This document shows positions 7,414 through 15,696 of a stretch of DNA of 36,666 nucleotides, one piece after another; position 1 is the first letter of the stretch, and every line of letters begins with the position of its first letter. The notes beneath the pieces were generated by a model. The model saw only the letters and a program-made list of their open reading frames with translations. It had not been told where the DNA came from and searched no databases. The stretch spans positions 1 to 36,666 of the forward strand of contig NZ_JAQTXI010000031.1 of the NCBI RefSeq assembly GCF_028688855.1. The letters run 5' to 3'. The position numbers and the translations under genes are program-made. The DNA is from Neomegalonema sp. (GTDB taxonomy: Bacteria; Pseudomonadota; Alphaproteobacteria; Rhodobacterales; Rhodobacteraceae).

Positions 7414-10400
7414 ATGGACGGCATCTTCAATCTCTCCGTGATCATCGCCGCCGTCGACAATCTCACCGGTCCCGTCCGGCGGATGGCGGCGCAGATGGGC
7501 GATCTGGACCGCGTCGCGGCCCGCGGCGCGGCCATACAGGATTGGGGGACGCGCGCCTCCGTGGCGGGGGCTCTGGTCGAACAGACCGGCGCCAGAATGG
7601 TCCGCGCGATCCGTGGGCCGATCGAGATCGCCGCCGAATTCCAGCAAGCCATGTCTCTGGTCGGCGCGGTCACCAAGGACATCACCGGCGAGCAGCTGGA
7701 GGCTTTGCGCAAGCAGGCTCTGGCGCTCGGCGCCTCCACCACCTTCTCCGCCACCCAGGCCGCCGAAGGCATGGGGTTTCTGGCCAAGGCGGGTTTCGAC
7801 GCCGCCGCCCAGATGGCGGCCATGCCCTCCATGCTCGATCTGGCGCGCGCCGGAGCGGTGGATCTGGGCCGCACGGCGGACATCGCCTCGAACATCCTCT
7901 CCGGCTTCGGCCTGAAGGCCGACCAGATGACGCGTGTCGCCGACGTCATGGTCGCGGTCTTCACCACCGCCAACACCGACATCCCCATGCTCGGCGACAC
8001 GATGAAATACATCGCGCCGCTGGCCCGCGCCGCCGGGATGAGTCTGGAGGAGGCCGCCGCCATGGCCGGCCTTCTGGGCAACGCGGGCATTCAGGGCAGC
8101 GAGGCGGGCACGGCTCTGCGCGCCATGCTCCAGCGCCTCGCCGCGCCCACGGGCGAAGCCTCGAAGCTGTTGCGCAGTCTGGGAGTCTCCGTCGCCGACG
8201 GCAAGGGCGACCTGCGCAACATGGTGACCCTGCTCGCCGAGGTCGGCGCGGCCGTCGAGGGCCTCGGCACCCAGAAGCAGCTGGAGGCCATCGGGACCAT
8301 CTTCGGAGCCGAGGCGGCGGCGGGCGCGGCGGAGCTGCTCTCTCAGGGCAAGAAGATCGGCGATTATGTGACGGAGGTGACGAAGTCTCAGGGGCGCGCC
8401 GCTGACGTGGCCAGGAAGATGGCCGACAACTTCCGCGGCGCCCAGACGGAGTTCTCCAGCGCCATAGAGACGCTCAGCATCGCGCTCGGGACCATCCTCC
8501 TGCCGCGCCTGACCGAACTGGCGCTCTGGGGAGCGAAGGCGGCGTCAAGCCTCAACGAATGGGTGGCGGCCAATCCGGAGCTCGCGAAGACGATCATGAT
8601 CTTCGGCGGGGTCGCCGCCGCCGTGGTCGCGATCGTCGCGCCGATCCTCGCGGTGGTCGGCGCCTTCGCCACCCTGGTCGGCGCAGGCCTCGGGGCCTTC
8701 GCGAAGATCGGCGTCGCCGTGGTCTGGCTTGCGCCGAAATTCCTGACGGCCGTGACGGCCGTCCGCGCCTTCGCCGCCAGCCTCTGGCTCGCCTCCGCCA
8801 ATCTGCCCTTCCTCATGGTTCGCCTGGCCCTGATGGGCGCGCTGTTGCAAGCCCGTCTGGTCGCCGCCTTCCGCGCGGCCGCAGTCGCGGCGCGGACCTT
8901 CGGACTCGCTCTCTTCGCCAATCCGATCGGTCTGATCATCGCGGCGATCGCGGTCGGCGCTCTGCTGATCTGGCGCTATTGGGAGCCGATCTCCGCCTTC
9001 TTCCAGAGAGTCTGGACGGGCGTTCAAACCGCCTTTGAAAGCTTCTCGAACTGGATTTCCGGATGGTGGGAGCGGGTGACGGGATGGGTGCGGCGCGGGC
9101 TCGACTGGGCCGCCATGATTCCGCGCCTCAGCTGGAGCGCCGTCGTCGAAGTCTTGAACTGGGAGAATTTCCTCACCGCCCTGGACTGGCTCTCCTGGCT
9201 CGTTCCGCTGCGCTGGCTCGACTTCATTCCGGGGTTCAGCTGGTCCGGAATCCTCGGGAGGCTCGCAGCCTTCGACTGGAGCCTTCTGGTTCCCGATCTG
9301 GACTGGGCGGGCTTCATGCCCGCCTTGCCCGAGGTCGACTGGTCTGGCGTGGCGGCGGCTTTGCAGGCCCCTTTCGAGGCGGCTCTCTCCGGCATCTCGG
9401 CGATCTGGGACGGCCTGAAGACGCTGCTGGAATGGTCGCCCATCGCCACCATCACCGAGGCCTTCGGACCGATCGCCGATCACCTCGCCGGCATTCTCTC
9501 CGGCGCGGTGAGCGTGGCCTCCGGAGCCTGGGAGCGTTTGCGGGGGGTCTTCTCCAGCGGCGACGTGATCGAGATCGCCGCCAGAGATCCGGCTTCGGTC
9601 GAACGCGCCACGCGGGCGGCGGACGAGCTGCGCGCCGCCATGGAGGCCGTGGCGGCGGTGGATGTAGGCGCGGCTTCTCTGGCTGTGAACGCTCTGGCCG
9701 CCGAAGCCGCGGGAACCATGGCGCAGATCTCCGGGATGGAGGCGGCCATGGGCGCCGCCGTCCAGATGGGCGTGCGGGTTCTGGCGCGCGCTTCGTTCTA
9801 CGACGAGGGCGTGGCGCTGGCCGGAACGCTCGGCGACGGCCTCACGGCCGAGCTGACGAGAATCGACTTTCGCAGCCATGGCGTTTCTCTCATGCGCACC
9901 CTGGCCGCCGGGATCCGCGCCGGAGCCTCCGAGGCGGTGGCCGCTCTGCGTGAGACCGTCCAGGCGATGCGCGACCATCTTCCGCATTCGCCCGCCAGGA
10001 TCGGACCGCTTTCGGATCTGCATCGCGTGCGCTTCGCCGAGACTCTCGCCGAGGCCGTGCGCCCGGCTCCGGCCGTGGCCGCGGTTCATCGCCTCACGGC
10101 CGAGATGGCCGAAGCCCTGGCGGGCGCGACGATGATTCCACCAGCGCTTGCGGCATCCTCGGGACGGCTCCCGCAGATGCAGGCCGCCTTGCCTCAGGTC
10201 GGCTTCTTCGCCGCCGGAGAGGCGCCGACAGGATCCGGCGCCGGATCTTCCGGCCAGGGCGGGTCGGACGGCGTCAGAATCGAAGTCAGCTTTGCGCCGA
10301 ACATCGCCTTCGGCGACGGCTTCGAGGGCGACGAGACCCGGGTGCGGGAGATGATCGGGCAGGCCCTGCGCGGGATGGGCCATGAGCTGGCGCAGATCCT

Positions 10401-10440
10401 CGGCGACGAAATCGCACGCCGTCGGCGCCTTGAATATTGA
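7414..10440 (+). CDS. Tail tape measure protein
   Basis: This 1008-residue protein is a TP901/P2-type tape measure, setting tail length and crossing the host membrane during DNA delivery. The N-terminal domain (about 1-350) has the family blocks QQAMSLVGAVTKDITGEQLE, ALALGASTTFSATQAAEGM, AGLLGNAGIQGSEAGTALRA and FGAEAAAGAAELL. Hydrophobic segments follow at about residues 392-440 and 490-520. Residues of about 545-650 hold a run of Trp-containing repeats (LDWAAMIPRLSW, FDWSLLVPDLDW, LDWAGFMPAL). The C-terminal part is helical and alanine-rich. Start is at the ATG 16 nt after the E' stop with a poor ribosome site. Confidence 0.92.
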   Translation: MDGIFNLSVIIAAVDNLTGPVRRMAAQMGDLDRVAARGAAIQDWGTRASVAGALVEQTGARMVRAIRGPIEIAAEFQQAMSLVGAVTKDITGEQLEALRKQALALGASTTFSATQAAEGMGFLAKAGFDAAAQMAAMPSMLDLARAGAVDLGRTADIASNILSGFGLKADQMTRVADVMVAVFTTANTDIPMLGDTMKYIAPLARAAGMSLEEAAAMAGLLGNAGIQGSEAGTALRAMLQRLAAPTGEASKLLRSLGVSVADGKGDLRNMVTLLAEVGAAVEGLGTQKQLEAIGTIFGAEAAAGAAELLSQGKKIGDYVTEVTKSQGRAADVARKMADNFRGAQTEFSSAIETLSIALGTILLPRLTELALWGAKAASSLNEWVAANPELAKTIMIFGGVAAAVVAIVAPILAVVGAFATLVGAGLGAFAKIGVAVVWLAPKFLTAVTAVRAFAASLWLASANLPFLMVRLALMGALLQARLVAAFRAAAVAARTFGLALFANPIGLIIAAIAVGALLIWRYWEPISAFFQRVWTGVQTAFESFSNWISGWWERVTGWVRRGLDWAAMIPRLSWSAVVEVLNWENFLTALDWLSWLVPLRWLDFIPGFSWSGILGRLAAFDWSLLVPDLDWAGFMPALPEVDWSGVAAALQAPFEAALSGISAIWDGLKTLLEWSPIATITEAFGPIADHLAGILSGAVSVASGAWERLRGVFSSGDVIEIAARDPASVERATRAADELRAAMEAVAAVDVGAASLAVNALAAEAAGTMAQISGMEAAMGAAVQMGVRVLARASFYDEGVALAGTLGDGLTAELTRIDFRSHGVSLMRTLAAGIRAGASEAVAALRETVQAMRDHLPHSPARIGPLSDLHRVRFAETLAEAVRPAPAVAAVHRLTAEMAEALAGATMIPPALAASSGRLPQMQAALPQVGFFAAGEAPTGSGAGSSGQGGSDGVRIEVSFAPNIAFGDGFEGDETRVREMIGQALRGMGHELAQILGDEIARRRRLEY

Positions 10441-10449
10441 GGATTCCCC

Positions 10450-10968
10450 ATGTTCGCCATGCTCGGTCCGATCAGCTTCCGCCTGCCCGCCTATTTCGAA
10501 GGGCTCTCGACTCAACGCTCCTGGAATTACGCTCAGCATGACGTGATCGAAGGCAAGCCGAAGCTGCAATATGTCGGCGAGGAGCTGGGGGAGATCTCCA
10601 TCGACCTCGCCCTCCACGCCGCTTACTGCGATCCGGAGGCGGAGATGGCCAAACTGCGCGTCGCCGCATCGATGCGTCAGGCCATGCCGCTCGTCTATGG
10701 CTCCGGCCATTACGCCGGCCTCTTCGTGATCCGGCGGATCCAGTCCACGGCGCGGCATATGGACGGCTCGGGCGTGCTTGTGGCCCTGACGGCCAGGCTC
10801 GCCCTCATGGAGCATGACGGCGGGGGCGGCCCGCCGCCGGATCTGCGCGAAGAGAACGACGTGGCCCGAACCTCAGGCGCGGGCGGCAAGACGCAAAGGG
10901 CGTCGCCGACGCCTCCCCCCTCGGGCGAGGCTTCCTCCGTGCCCTCTTCAAGGATCGTGAGGCGCTGA
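10450..10968 (+). CDS. Tail protein U (P2 gpU-like)
   Basis: This 172-residue protein matches P2 gpU: MLGPISFRLPAYFEGLS at the N terminus, then RSWNYAQHDVIEGKPKLQYV and a GEISIDLALHAAYCDP block. gpU caps and terminates the tail. The last 45 or so residues (after LMEHDGGGG) form a low-complexity Gly/Pro/Ser tail beyond the usual domain. It starts 9 nt after the tape measure gene and ends 1 nt before gpX. Confidence 0.9.
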   Translation: MFAMLGPISFRLPAYFEGLSTQRSWNYAQHDVIEGKPKLQYVGEELGEISIDLALHAAYCDPEAEMAKLRVAASMRQAMPLVYGSGHYAGLFVIRRIQSTARHMDGSGVLVALTARLALMEHDGGGGPPPDLREENDVARTSGAGGKTQRASPTPPPSGEASSVPSSRIVRR

Positions 10969-10969
10969 A

Positions 10970-11191
10970 ATGGATCATGTCGAGCATCTGACCGTCGAGA
11001 ACGACCGCTGGGATCTGCTGGCCTGGACCTATTATGGCGACGCTTATCTTTACGAGCCCATCCTTGTCGCCAATCCGGAGGTTCCGATCCGCCCCTTTCT
11101 GGAGGCGGGGATCCGTCTGCGCGTGCCGGTCCTTCAGAATTCCGCGCCCTCGGATCAAGGCCTGCCGCCCTGGAAGCGGGCGCGCGCGTGA
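10970..11191 (+). CDS. Tail protein X (LysM-like)
   Basis: This 73-residue protein is the small P2 gpX type, with a LysM-like fold: WDLLAWTYYGDAYLYEPILV followed by ANPEV and IRLRVPVL. gpX links baseplate hub parts and may touch peptidoglycan. It overlaps gpD by a GTGA overlap. The length is typical. Confidence 0.9.
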   Translation: MDHVEHLTVENDRWDLLAWTYYGDAYLYEPILVANPEVPIRPFLEAGIRLRVPVLQNSAPSDQGLPPWKRARA

Positions 11192-12171
11192 GAATCCCTG
11201 AGGCGAAATGGTCCCTGATCTACGCAGGGGCGGACATCACGGCGGAGGTCGCTCCTGAGGCCGTCTCGATCGCCTATGCGGATTTCGACCATGGCAAATC
11301 CGACGAGGTCGAGCTGAAGCTGAATGACCGGGCGCATTTGTGGAAAGGTTCCTGGCGCCCCGCCAAGGGCGATGCGATGGCTCTGGAGATCGGCTGGGCG
11401 GGCGGCGCGCTGCTGCCTTGCGGGAAATTCGAGGTGGACGAGATCTCCTGGGAGGGACCGCCGGACGTCGTCTCCATCCGGGGGCTGGCCGCGCCCATCA
11501 GCGCCGAGCTGCGTACGGAGCGGACGCGCGCCTTCGAGAACAAGACCTTGAGGCAGATCGCCGGACAGATCGCCTCCGAGCATGGATTGACGCTGGAGGG
11601 GGAGATCGAAGGCGGACCCATGGAGCGCGTCACGCAATATGTCGAGCGCGACCTCGAATTCCTGCGCCGTCTCGCCGGGGAATATGATCACGTCTTCTCC
11701 GTTCGGGAGAAGATGCTTTACTTCTCGAAGGCGGGAGATCTGGAGCGCCAGGCGCCTGCAGCCTCGATCTCGCGGGGGGAGATGGGGCGCTTCAGCTTTC
11801 AGGATTCCTCGCATCGGGTCTACAAGGCTTGCACCCTCTCCTACCACGATCCGGAAACCTCCCGGTTGATCAGGGTGACGGCGGCGGCGGAAGGCGTAAC
11901 CACCGGCGACGTGCTGGAGGTCAAGGCGCGGGTGGAGAGCGAGGCGCAGGCGTGGATCCGCGCCGCCGCCGAACTGAAGCGCGCCAACGCCCGCGCTCTG
12001 ACCGGGCGGATCAGCCTCAGGGGCGATCCGCGGCTGATGGCGGGCGTCGCGATCGAGATTCCTGATCTCGGCGCCTTGTCGGGCCGGTATTTCATCGAGG
12101 CGTCCCGCCATCGCATCGAGCGGCGGTCGGGCTATGTGACGGAGGTCGAGCTGCGCCGTGTCGAAGCTTAG
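11188..12171 (+). CDS. Baseplate hub / late control protein D (P2 gpD-like)
   Basis: This 327-residue protein matches P2 gpD, the hub at the tail tip (equivalent to T4 gp27). Seen are KSDEVELKLNDR, LEIGWAGG, CGKFEVDEISWEGPPDVVSI, RAFENKTLRQIAGQIASEHG and YVERDLEFLRRLAGEYDHVF. The start is GTG at 11188, overlapping the gpX stop. The C-terminal end overlaps gpV by 14 nt. Length is slightly below that of P2 gpD, with all main blocks present. Confidence 0.92.
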   Translation: MRIPEAKWSLIYAGADITAEVAPEAVSIAYADFDHGKSDEVELKLNDRAHLWKGSWRPAKGDAMALEIGWAGGALLPCGKFEVDEISWEGPPDVVSIRGLAAPISAELRTERTRAFENKTLRQIAGQIASEHGLTLEGEIEGGPMERVTQYVERDLEFLRRLAGEYDHVFSVREKMLYFSKAGDLERQAPAASISRGEMGRFSFQDSSHRVYKACTLSYHDPETSRLIRVTAAAEGVTTGDVLEVKARVESEAQAWIRAAAELKRANARALTGRISLRGDPRLMAGVAIEIPDLGALSGRYFIEASRHRIERRSGYVTEVELRRVEA

Positions 12172-12631
12172 ATTGGGCGTCGTGACCGAGATCGATCCCG
12201 CGCAGGCCAAAGCCCGCGTGCGTTTCCCTGATCATGACGGAGTGGTCAGCTGGTGGCTCCAGGTCCTCCAGCAGCGCACGAAGGCGGACAAGACCTACTG
12301 GATGCCTGCGGCCGGCGAGCATGTCGTGACCCTGATGGACGAGCATGAGGAGGCGGGCGTGGTCCTCGGCTCCATCTATTCCGCGGCGGACCGGCCGCCT
12401 GTCTCAGACCCGCAGATCCACAGGATCCAGTATGGCGACGGCGCCTCTCTGACCTATGACAAGGGCGCCCGCGCCTTCACCTTCGTCACCGGCGGGACCA
12501 GCGTGAGGATCTCGCCCGAGGGCGTGGCGGTCTCGGGTCCAAGTCTGGCCCATAACGGCGTGAACGTGGGCGCGGATCATGTTCATGCAGGCGTCAGCCG
12601 CGGCGATGCGAAGACGGATGGACCGTCTTGA
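12158..12631 (+). CDS. Baseplate spike protein V (gpV-like)
   Basis: This 157-residue protein is a short baseplate spike of the gpV type. The OB-fold region carries GVVTEIDPAQAKARVRFPD and WLQVLQQRTKADKTYWMPAA, then PAAGEHVVTL. The C-terminal tip has DHVHAGVSRGDAKTDGPS, including the H-x-H pair that binds a metal ion at the spike apex in this family. Its start is a GTG inside the end of gpD. Confidence 0.9.
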   Translation: MSKLRLGVVTEIDPAQAKARVRFPDHDGVVSWWLQVLQQRTKADKTYWMPAAGEHVVTLMDEHEEAGVVLGSIYSAADRPPVSDPQIHRIQYGDGASLTYDKGARAFTFVTGGTSVRISPEGVAVSGPSLAHNGVNVGADHVHAGVSRGDAKTDGPS

Positions 12632-12633
12632 GC

Positions 12634-12661
12634 TTGGCGCTGGAAAAACTTTCGGTATAGG
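12634..12661 (+). promoter_or_regulatory. Possible sigma70-type promoter before gpW
   Basis: TTGGCG at 12634-12639 and TATAGG at 12656-12661 are separated by 16 bp. They begin just after the gpV stop and lie 31 bp upstream of control-element copy 2. The match is moderate and could be chance. Confidence 0.35.
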
Positions 12662-12691
12662 GTCGCCTGTGTTCAGCCCCGCCCTGGCTTC

Positions 12692-12711
12692 ACGGGACCG
12701 CTGTCCGGGTG
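12692..12711 (+). promoter_or_regulatory. Candidate late-operon control element, copy 2
   Basis: ACGGGACCGCTGTCCGGGTG matches copy 1 (210-229) at 18 of 20 bases and keeps the dyad core GGAC-N4-GTCC. It lies in the only gap of more than 100 bp inside the tail cluster, 33 nt before the gpW start. The location suggests a second late promoter feeding the baseplate and fibre genes. Function is inferred. Confidence 0.5.
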
Positions 12712-12717
12712 GAGGGG

Positions 12718-12736
12718 ATTATTCATTCCGAATAAT
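12718..12736 (+). promoter_or_regulatory. Inverted repeat ATTATTC-N5-GAATAAT
   Basis: A perfect 7-bp AT-rich inverted repeat (12718-12724 and 12730-12736) stands out from the GC-rich surroundings. It is 8 nt before the gpW ATG and 6 nt after control-element copy 2. It could be an operator or an RNA hairpin over the ribosome site. Confidence 0.45.
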
Positions 12737-12744
12737 TCCGCCCC

Positions 12745-13113
12745 ATGGTTCAGGATGTTCGACAGATCGCCGCCGCCGATTGGCAGCCCCGTCTCGGGGC
12801 GCATGGCGAGATCGCGTCCGGGATCGACGACATCCATCAATGCGTCCGGATCATCCTTCTGACCCCGAAAGGCTCCGTCCCGCACCGGCCCGAGTTCGGT
12901 TCCGACCTCTGGCGTGTCCTCGATCTTCCGATGCGCGAGGCCGTTCCGCGGGCGGTGCGCGAAAGCGTAGACGCCTTGCGGCTCTGGGAGCCTCGGATCG
13001 AAGTGATGCGCGTGTCGCCGCAGGCGCTGACCTCGACGCATCTGCGCCTTGACGTCGAATGGCGTCTGAAGGGGCGCGGCGAGATGATGGTCACGGAGCT
13101 GCGGGATGGCTGA
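12745..13113 (+). CDS. Baseplate wedge protein W (gpW/gp25-like)
   Basis: This 122-residue protein matches the GPW/gp25 family, lysozyme-like wedge proteins that begin sheath assembly at the baseplate. Diagnostic parts are DIHQCVRIILLTPKGSVPHR, PEFGSDLWRVLDLP and AVRESVDALRLWEPRIEV. It overlaps the next gene by 8 nt. It is the first gene after the candidate second late promoter. Confidence 0.92.
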   Translation: MVQDVRQIAAADWQPRLGAHGEIASGIDDIHQCVRIILLTPKGSVPHRPEFGSDLWRVLDLPMREAVPRAVRESVDALRLWEPRIEVMRVSPQALTSTHLRLDVEWRLKGRGEMMVTELRDG

Positions 13114-14215
13114 TCCGATGCTGCCCGAGCCCAGCTTCGTCGAGCGCGACCCGCGCGGCCTGACCGCGCAGATGGTCGCCAATTATGAGGCCATGACCGG
13201 GCGCAAGCTTCAGCCGGCGCAGGTCGAGCGGCTGCTGATCGATGTCATCGCCTATCGGGAGAGTCTGGTCCGCATCGCCATTCAGGAGGCGGCCAAGCAG
13301 AACCTGCTGGCCTACGCCGCCTTTCCGATGCTCGATCATCTGGGGGATCTCTGGGGCGTCCGGCGGCTTGACGCGGCCCCCGCCGTCACGACCTTGCGTT
13401 TCTCTCTGGAGGCTCCGCGCGCCGGGGCGACGATCATCCCGAAAGGGGCGCGGGTGCGCACAGGCGACGGACGCGCGGTCTTCGCCGCGACGGCGCCTCT
13501 GGAGATCCCCGCAGACGCGACCTCCGCCGAGATCGCCGCTGCCGCCGAAGAGGCTGGCGAAACCGGCAACGGCTATGTGGAAGGTCAGATCGCCGCGCTT
13601 CTCGATCCCTTGCCGGGAATCTCGGCCGTCAACGTCTCGACCTCTCATGGCGGCCGTGCGCACGAGGACGACGACCGCCTGCGGACGCGCATCCGAGAGG
13701 CGCCCCGCAGCTTCTCCGTCGCCGGTCCGGTCGGCGCCTATCGCTGGCATGCGATGAGCGCGCATCAATCCATCACGGATGTGGCGGTGACCAGCCCGCG
13801 CCCCGGTCTGGTGCGCATCCATGTGCTGACCGACGTCGGCGCGCCAGGCCAGGAGCTGCTGGATCTCGTTCAGGCCCGCCTTTCCAACGACAAGATTCGT
13901 CCTCTGACGGACAGGGTCGAAGTGGTCCCGCCGATCCGCGCGCCTTATCGGATCCGAGGATCCGTCACGTTCTACAGGGATGTGGACGCCCTCGCCGCGA
14001 TGGCCGCCGTCAGCCGCGCCGCCGAGGTCTGGGCGGCGGCGAAGCGGGCGGCTCTGGGGCGTGATCTCGTGGAGAGCCAGCTCGTCGCGGCCCTCTCCGT
14101 CTCCGGCGTCTACCGCGTCCAGCTGGAAGAGCCGCTCTGGCGCGAACTGGGGCCAGAGGAGTGGGCCGATTGCACGGAGATCGGGCTTCTGCTGGCGGGG
14201 GCGGCCGATGGGTGA
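13106..14215 (+). CDS. Baseplate protein J
   Basis: This 369-residue protein belongs to the baseplate J family of wedge proteins. It shows an N-terminal helix RLLIDVIAYRESLVRIAIQE, the LLAYAAFPMLDHLGDLWGV block, a GATIIPKGARVRTGDGRAVF strand region and a DRLRTRIREAPRSFSVAGPV block. The C-terminal part has LGRDLVESQLVAALSVSGVY. It overlaps gpW and gpI at either end by 8 nt, a typical W-J-I cluster. Confidence 0.93.
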   Translation: MADPMLPEPSFVERDPRGLTAQMVANYEAMTGRKLQPAQVERLLIDVIAYRESLVRIAIQEAAKQNLLAYAAFPMLDHLGDLWGVRRLDAAPAVTTLRFSLEAPRAGATIIPKGARVRTGDGRAVFAATAPLEIPADATSAEIAAAAEEAGETGNGYVEGQIAALLDPLPGISAVNVSTSHGGRAHEDDDRLRTRIREAPRSFSVAGPVGAYRWHAMSAHQSITDVAVTSPRPGLVRIHVLTDVGAPGQELLDLVQARLSNDKIRPLTDRVEVVPPIRAPYRIRGSVTFYRDVDALAAMAAVSRAAEVWAAAKRAALGRDLVESQLVAALSVSGVYRVQLEEPLWRELGPEEWADCTEIGLLLAGAADG

Positions 14216-15233
14216 GGATCTGCGCCTGCTTCCGGCCGGGATCGACGATGAGCGCAGCCGCGCGCTGCTGCGGCTGATCGGTCGTCTCGACGATCTCGAC
14301 CTCGCCACCCTGCTGATCTATCGCCTGGACGATCTTCCCGAAGAGGCTCTTCCTCTGCTCGCCTGGCAATTCGACCTCCTGGGGAGCGCAGGCTGGGATC
14401 TCGCGGCGACGCCTGAGGAGCGGCGCGCCTTCATTCGCCGGAGTCTGGATCTGCATCGGCGGCGCGGAACGCCCTGGGCGATCCGCGAAGCGATCAAGGC
14501 CGTCGGCTACGCCGGTGCTGACATTCTCGAAGGGCCGCCCGGCGTCCTCCATGACGGCGGGCAGGCTCATGACGCCTCCGGCGATCATGGCGGCGGGTTC
14601 CGCTGGGCGACGTTCAGCGTTCTCGTCGAGCTGGGCGAGACCAAAGGACTTTCGACCGCGCGGATCCGTCAGATGATCGCCTTGATCGAAACCTGGAAGA
14701 ACGCCCGATCGCATCTGGTCAGCCTGGGTTTCCGCGCCCGCGTCGAGGATGATCTGGACATGCGCGATCAGGCCGCCATGACGGCCGGCTTCGCTCATGA
14801 GGACGTCTTTCCCTGGGGGCGCCGTCACGACGGCTCCTTGCGGCATGATCACGCCCTTCGACGTCTCTACGACGCCGCCATGGCCCATGACGCGGCAAGC
14901 GACCATGCGGGGTGGAAGGAGATCGGCGTCCGCCATGACGGGGGCCAGATCGACCTGACCCTGTCGATGGGTCTTCAAGATCGGGATCGCATCGAAATCA
15001 CGCCGCTTCATGATGGGCGTCACGCCCATTCAGGGATTTCCCATGGCGCGGAGCGGCCTTGGGCGACCGATCCGGCCATGCAGATCCGGGCGACGCGCCA
15101 TTTCCGTCACGACGGTCGCCATCGTCACGCCGGAGATCTGCATGACGGCGCGCTCCGTCATGACGGGATGCGGGGGCACTTCACGGGTCTGCGCCATTCC
15201 GGCCCGCTCTCCGAAATTTCAACCGTCATTTGA
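14208..15233 (+). CDS. Tail protein I with His-rich C-terminal repeats
   Basis: The start is the ATG at 14208, 8 nt inside gpJ; longer upstream reading is a shadow of gpJ. Residues of about 1-200 match P2 gpI: LIYRLDDLPEEALPLLAWQF, SAGWDLAATPEERRAFIRRS, LHRRRGTPWAIREAIKAVGY. The whole protein is 341 residues, against about 180-200 for gpI alone. The extra part, from about residue 205, is rich in His, Asp, Gly and Arg with repeated HDG triplets (RHDG, LHDG). It may bind metal or serve as a fibre-attachment segment. The function of the extension is unknown. Confidence 0.88.
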   Translation: MGEDLRLLPAGIDDERSRALLRLIGRLDDLDLATLLIYRLDDLPEEALPLLAWQFDLLGSAGWDLAATPEERRAFIRRSLDLHRRRGTPWAIREAIKAVGYAGADILEGPPGVLHDGGQAHDASGDHGGGFRWATFSVLVELGETKGLSTARIRQMIALIETWKNARSHLVSLGFRARVEDDLDMRDQAAMTAGFAHEDVFPWGRRHDGSLRHDHALRRLYDAAMAHDAASDHAGWKEIGVRHDGGQIDLTLSMGLQDRDRIEITPLHDGRHAHSGISHGAERPWATDPAMQIRATRHFRHDGRHRHAGDLHDGALRHDGMRGHFTGLRHSGPLSEISTVI

Positions 15234-15240
15234 GGGGGCC

Positions 15241-15678
15241 ATGCGCGCCACCGAAACGCTCGCCCTGCGCGGCTCTCTCCTGATCGATGTCCGCCGGAGC
15301 GGCGTCCTGATCGGGAGTTTGCGTGACGACAACATGATCATGTCTGGAGCCCGCGACGCCATGGCGCGCCTCCTCGCCGGAGAAGGCGCAGGCAAGACGA
15401 TCGCCCGGATCGGTCTGGGCGTGAGCGGTGAGGGACCGGCTCCGTCGGACCTCGCCCTGACGGAGCCTTACATCAAGGCCATCGCAGGCCATGATTATCC
15501 GGCCGCCGGCCGTGTCCGGTTCGACTGGAGGCTGGAGGAGGAGGAAGCCAACGGCAAGATCATCCGCGAATTCGGCCTGATCGCCTCCGACGGTTCGCTC
15601 TTCGCCCGCAAGACCCGCGCTCCGATCGAGAAGACGGACGACATCAGTCTCGACGGATCCTGGACCATCATTTTCTGA
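15241..15678 (+). CDS. Phage tail fibre/collar-like protein
   Basis: This 145-residue protein starts at the ATG 7 nt after gpI. It contains GARDAMARLLAGEGAGKTIA followed by RIGLGVSG, and ends DDISLDGSWTIIF, a closing pattern of small phage fibre or collar proteins. The order after gpI fits the N-terminal part of a fibre or a collar. I do not recognise a more precise family. Confidence 0.6.
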   Translation: MRATETLALRGSLLIDVRRSGVLIGSLRDDNMIMSGARDAMARLLAGEGAGKTIARIGLGVSGEGPAPSDLALTEPYIKAIAGHDYPAAGRVRFDWRLEEEEANGKIIREFGLIASDGSLFARKTRAPIEKTDDISLDGSWTIIF

Positions 15679-15696
15679 CGACAGGGATGACGACAT

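Noticed and set aside
8545..10815. 756-codon minus-strand open frame opposite the tape measure
   Set aside because: His/Arg/Gly-rich shadow with no domain; the + strand gene is certain.
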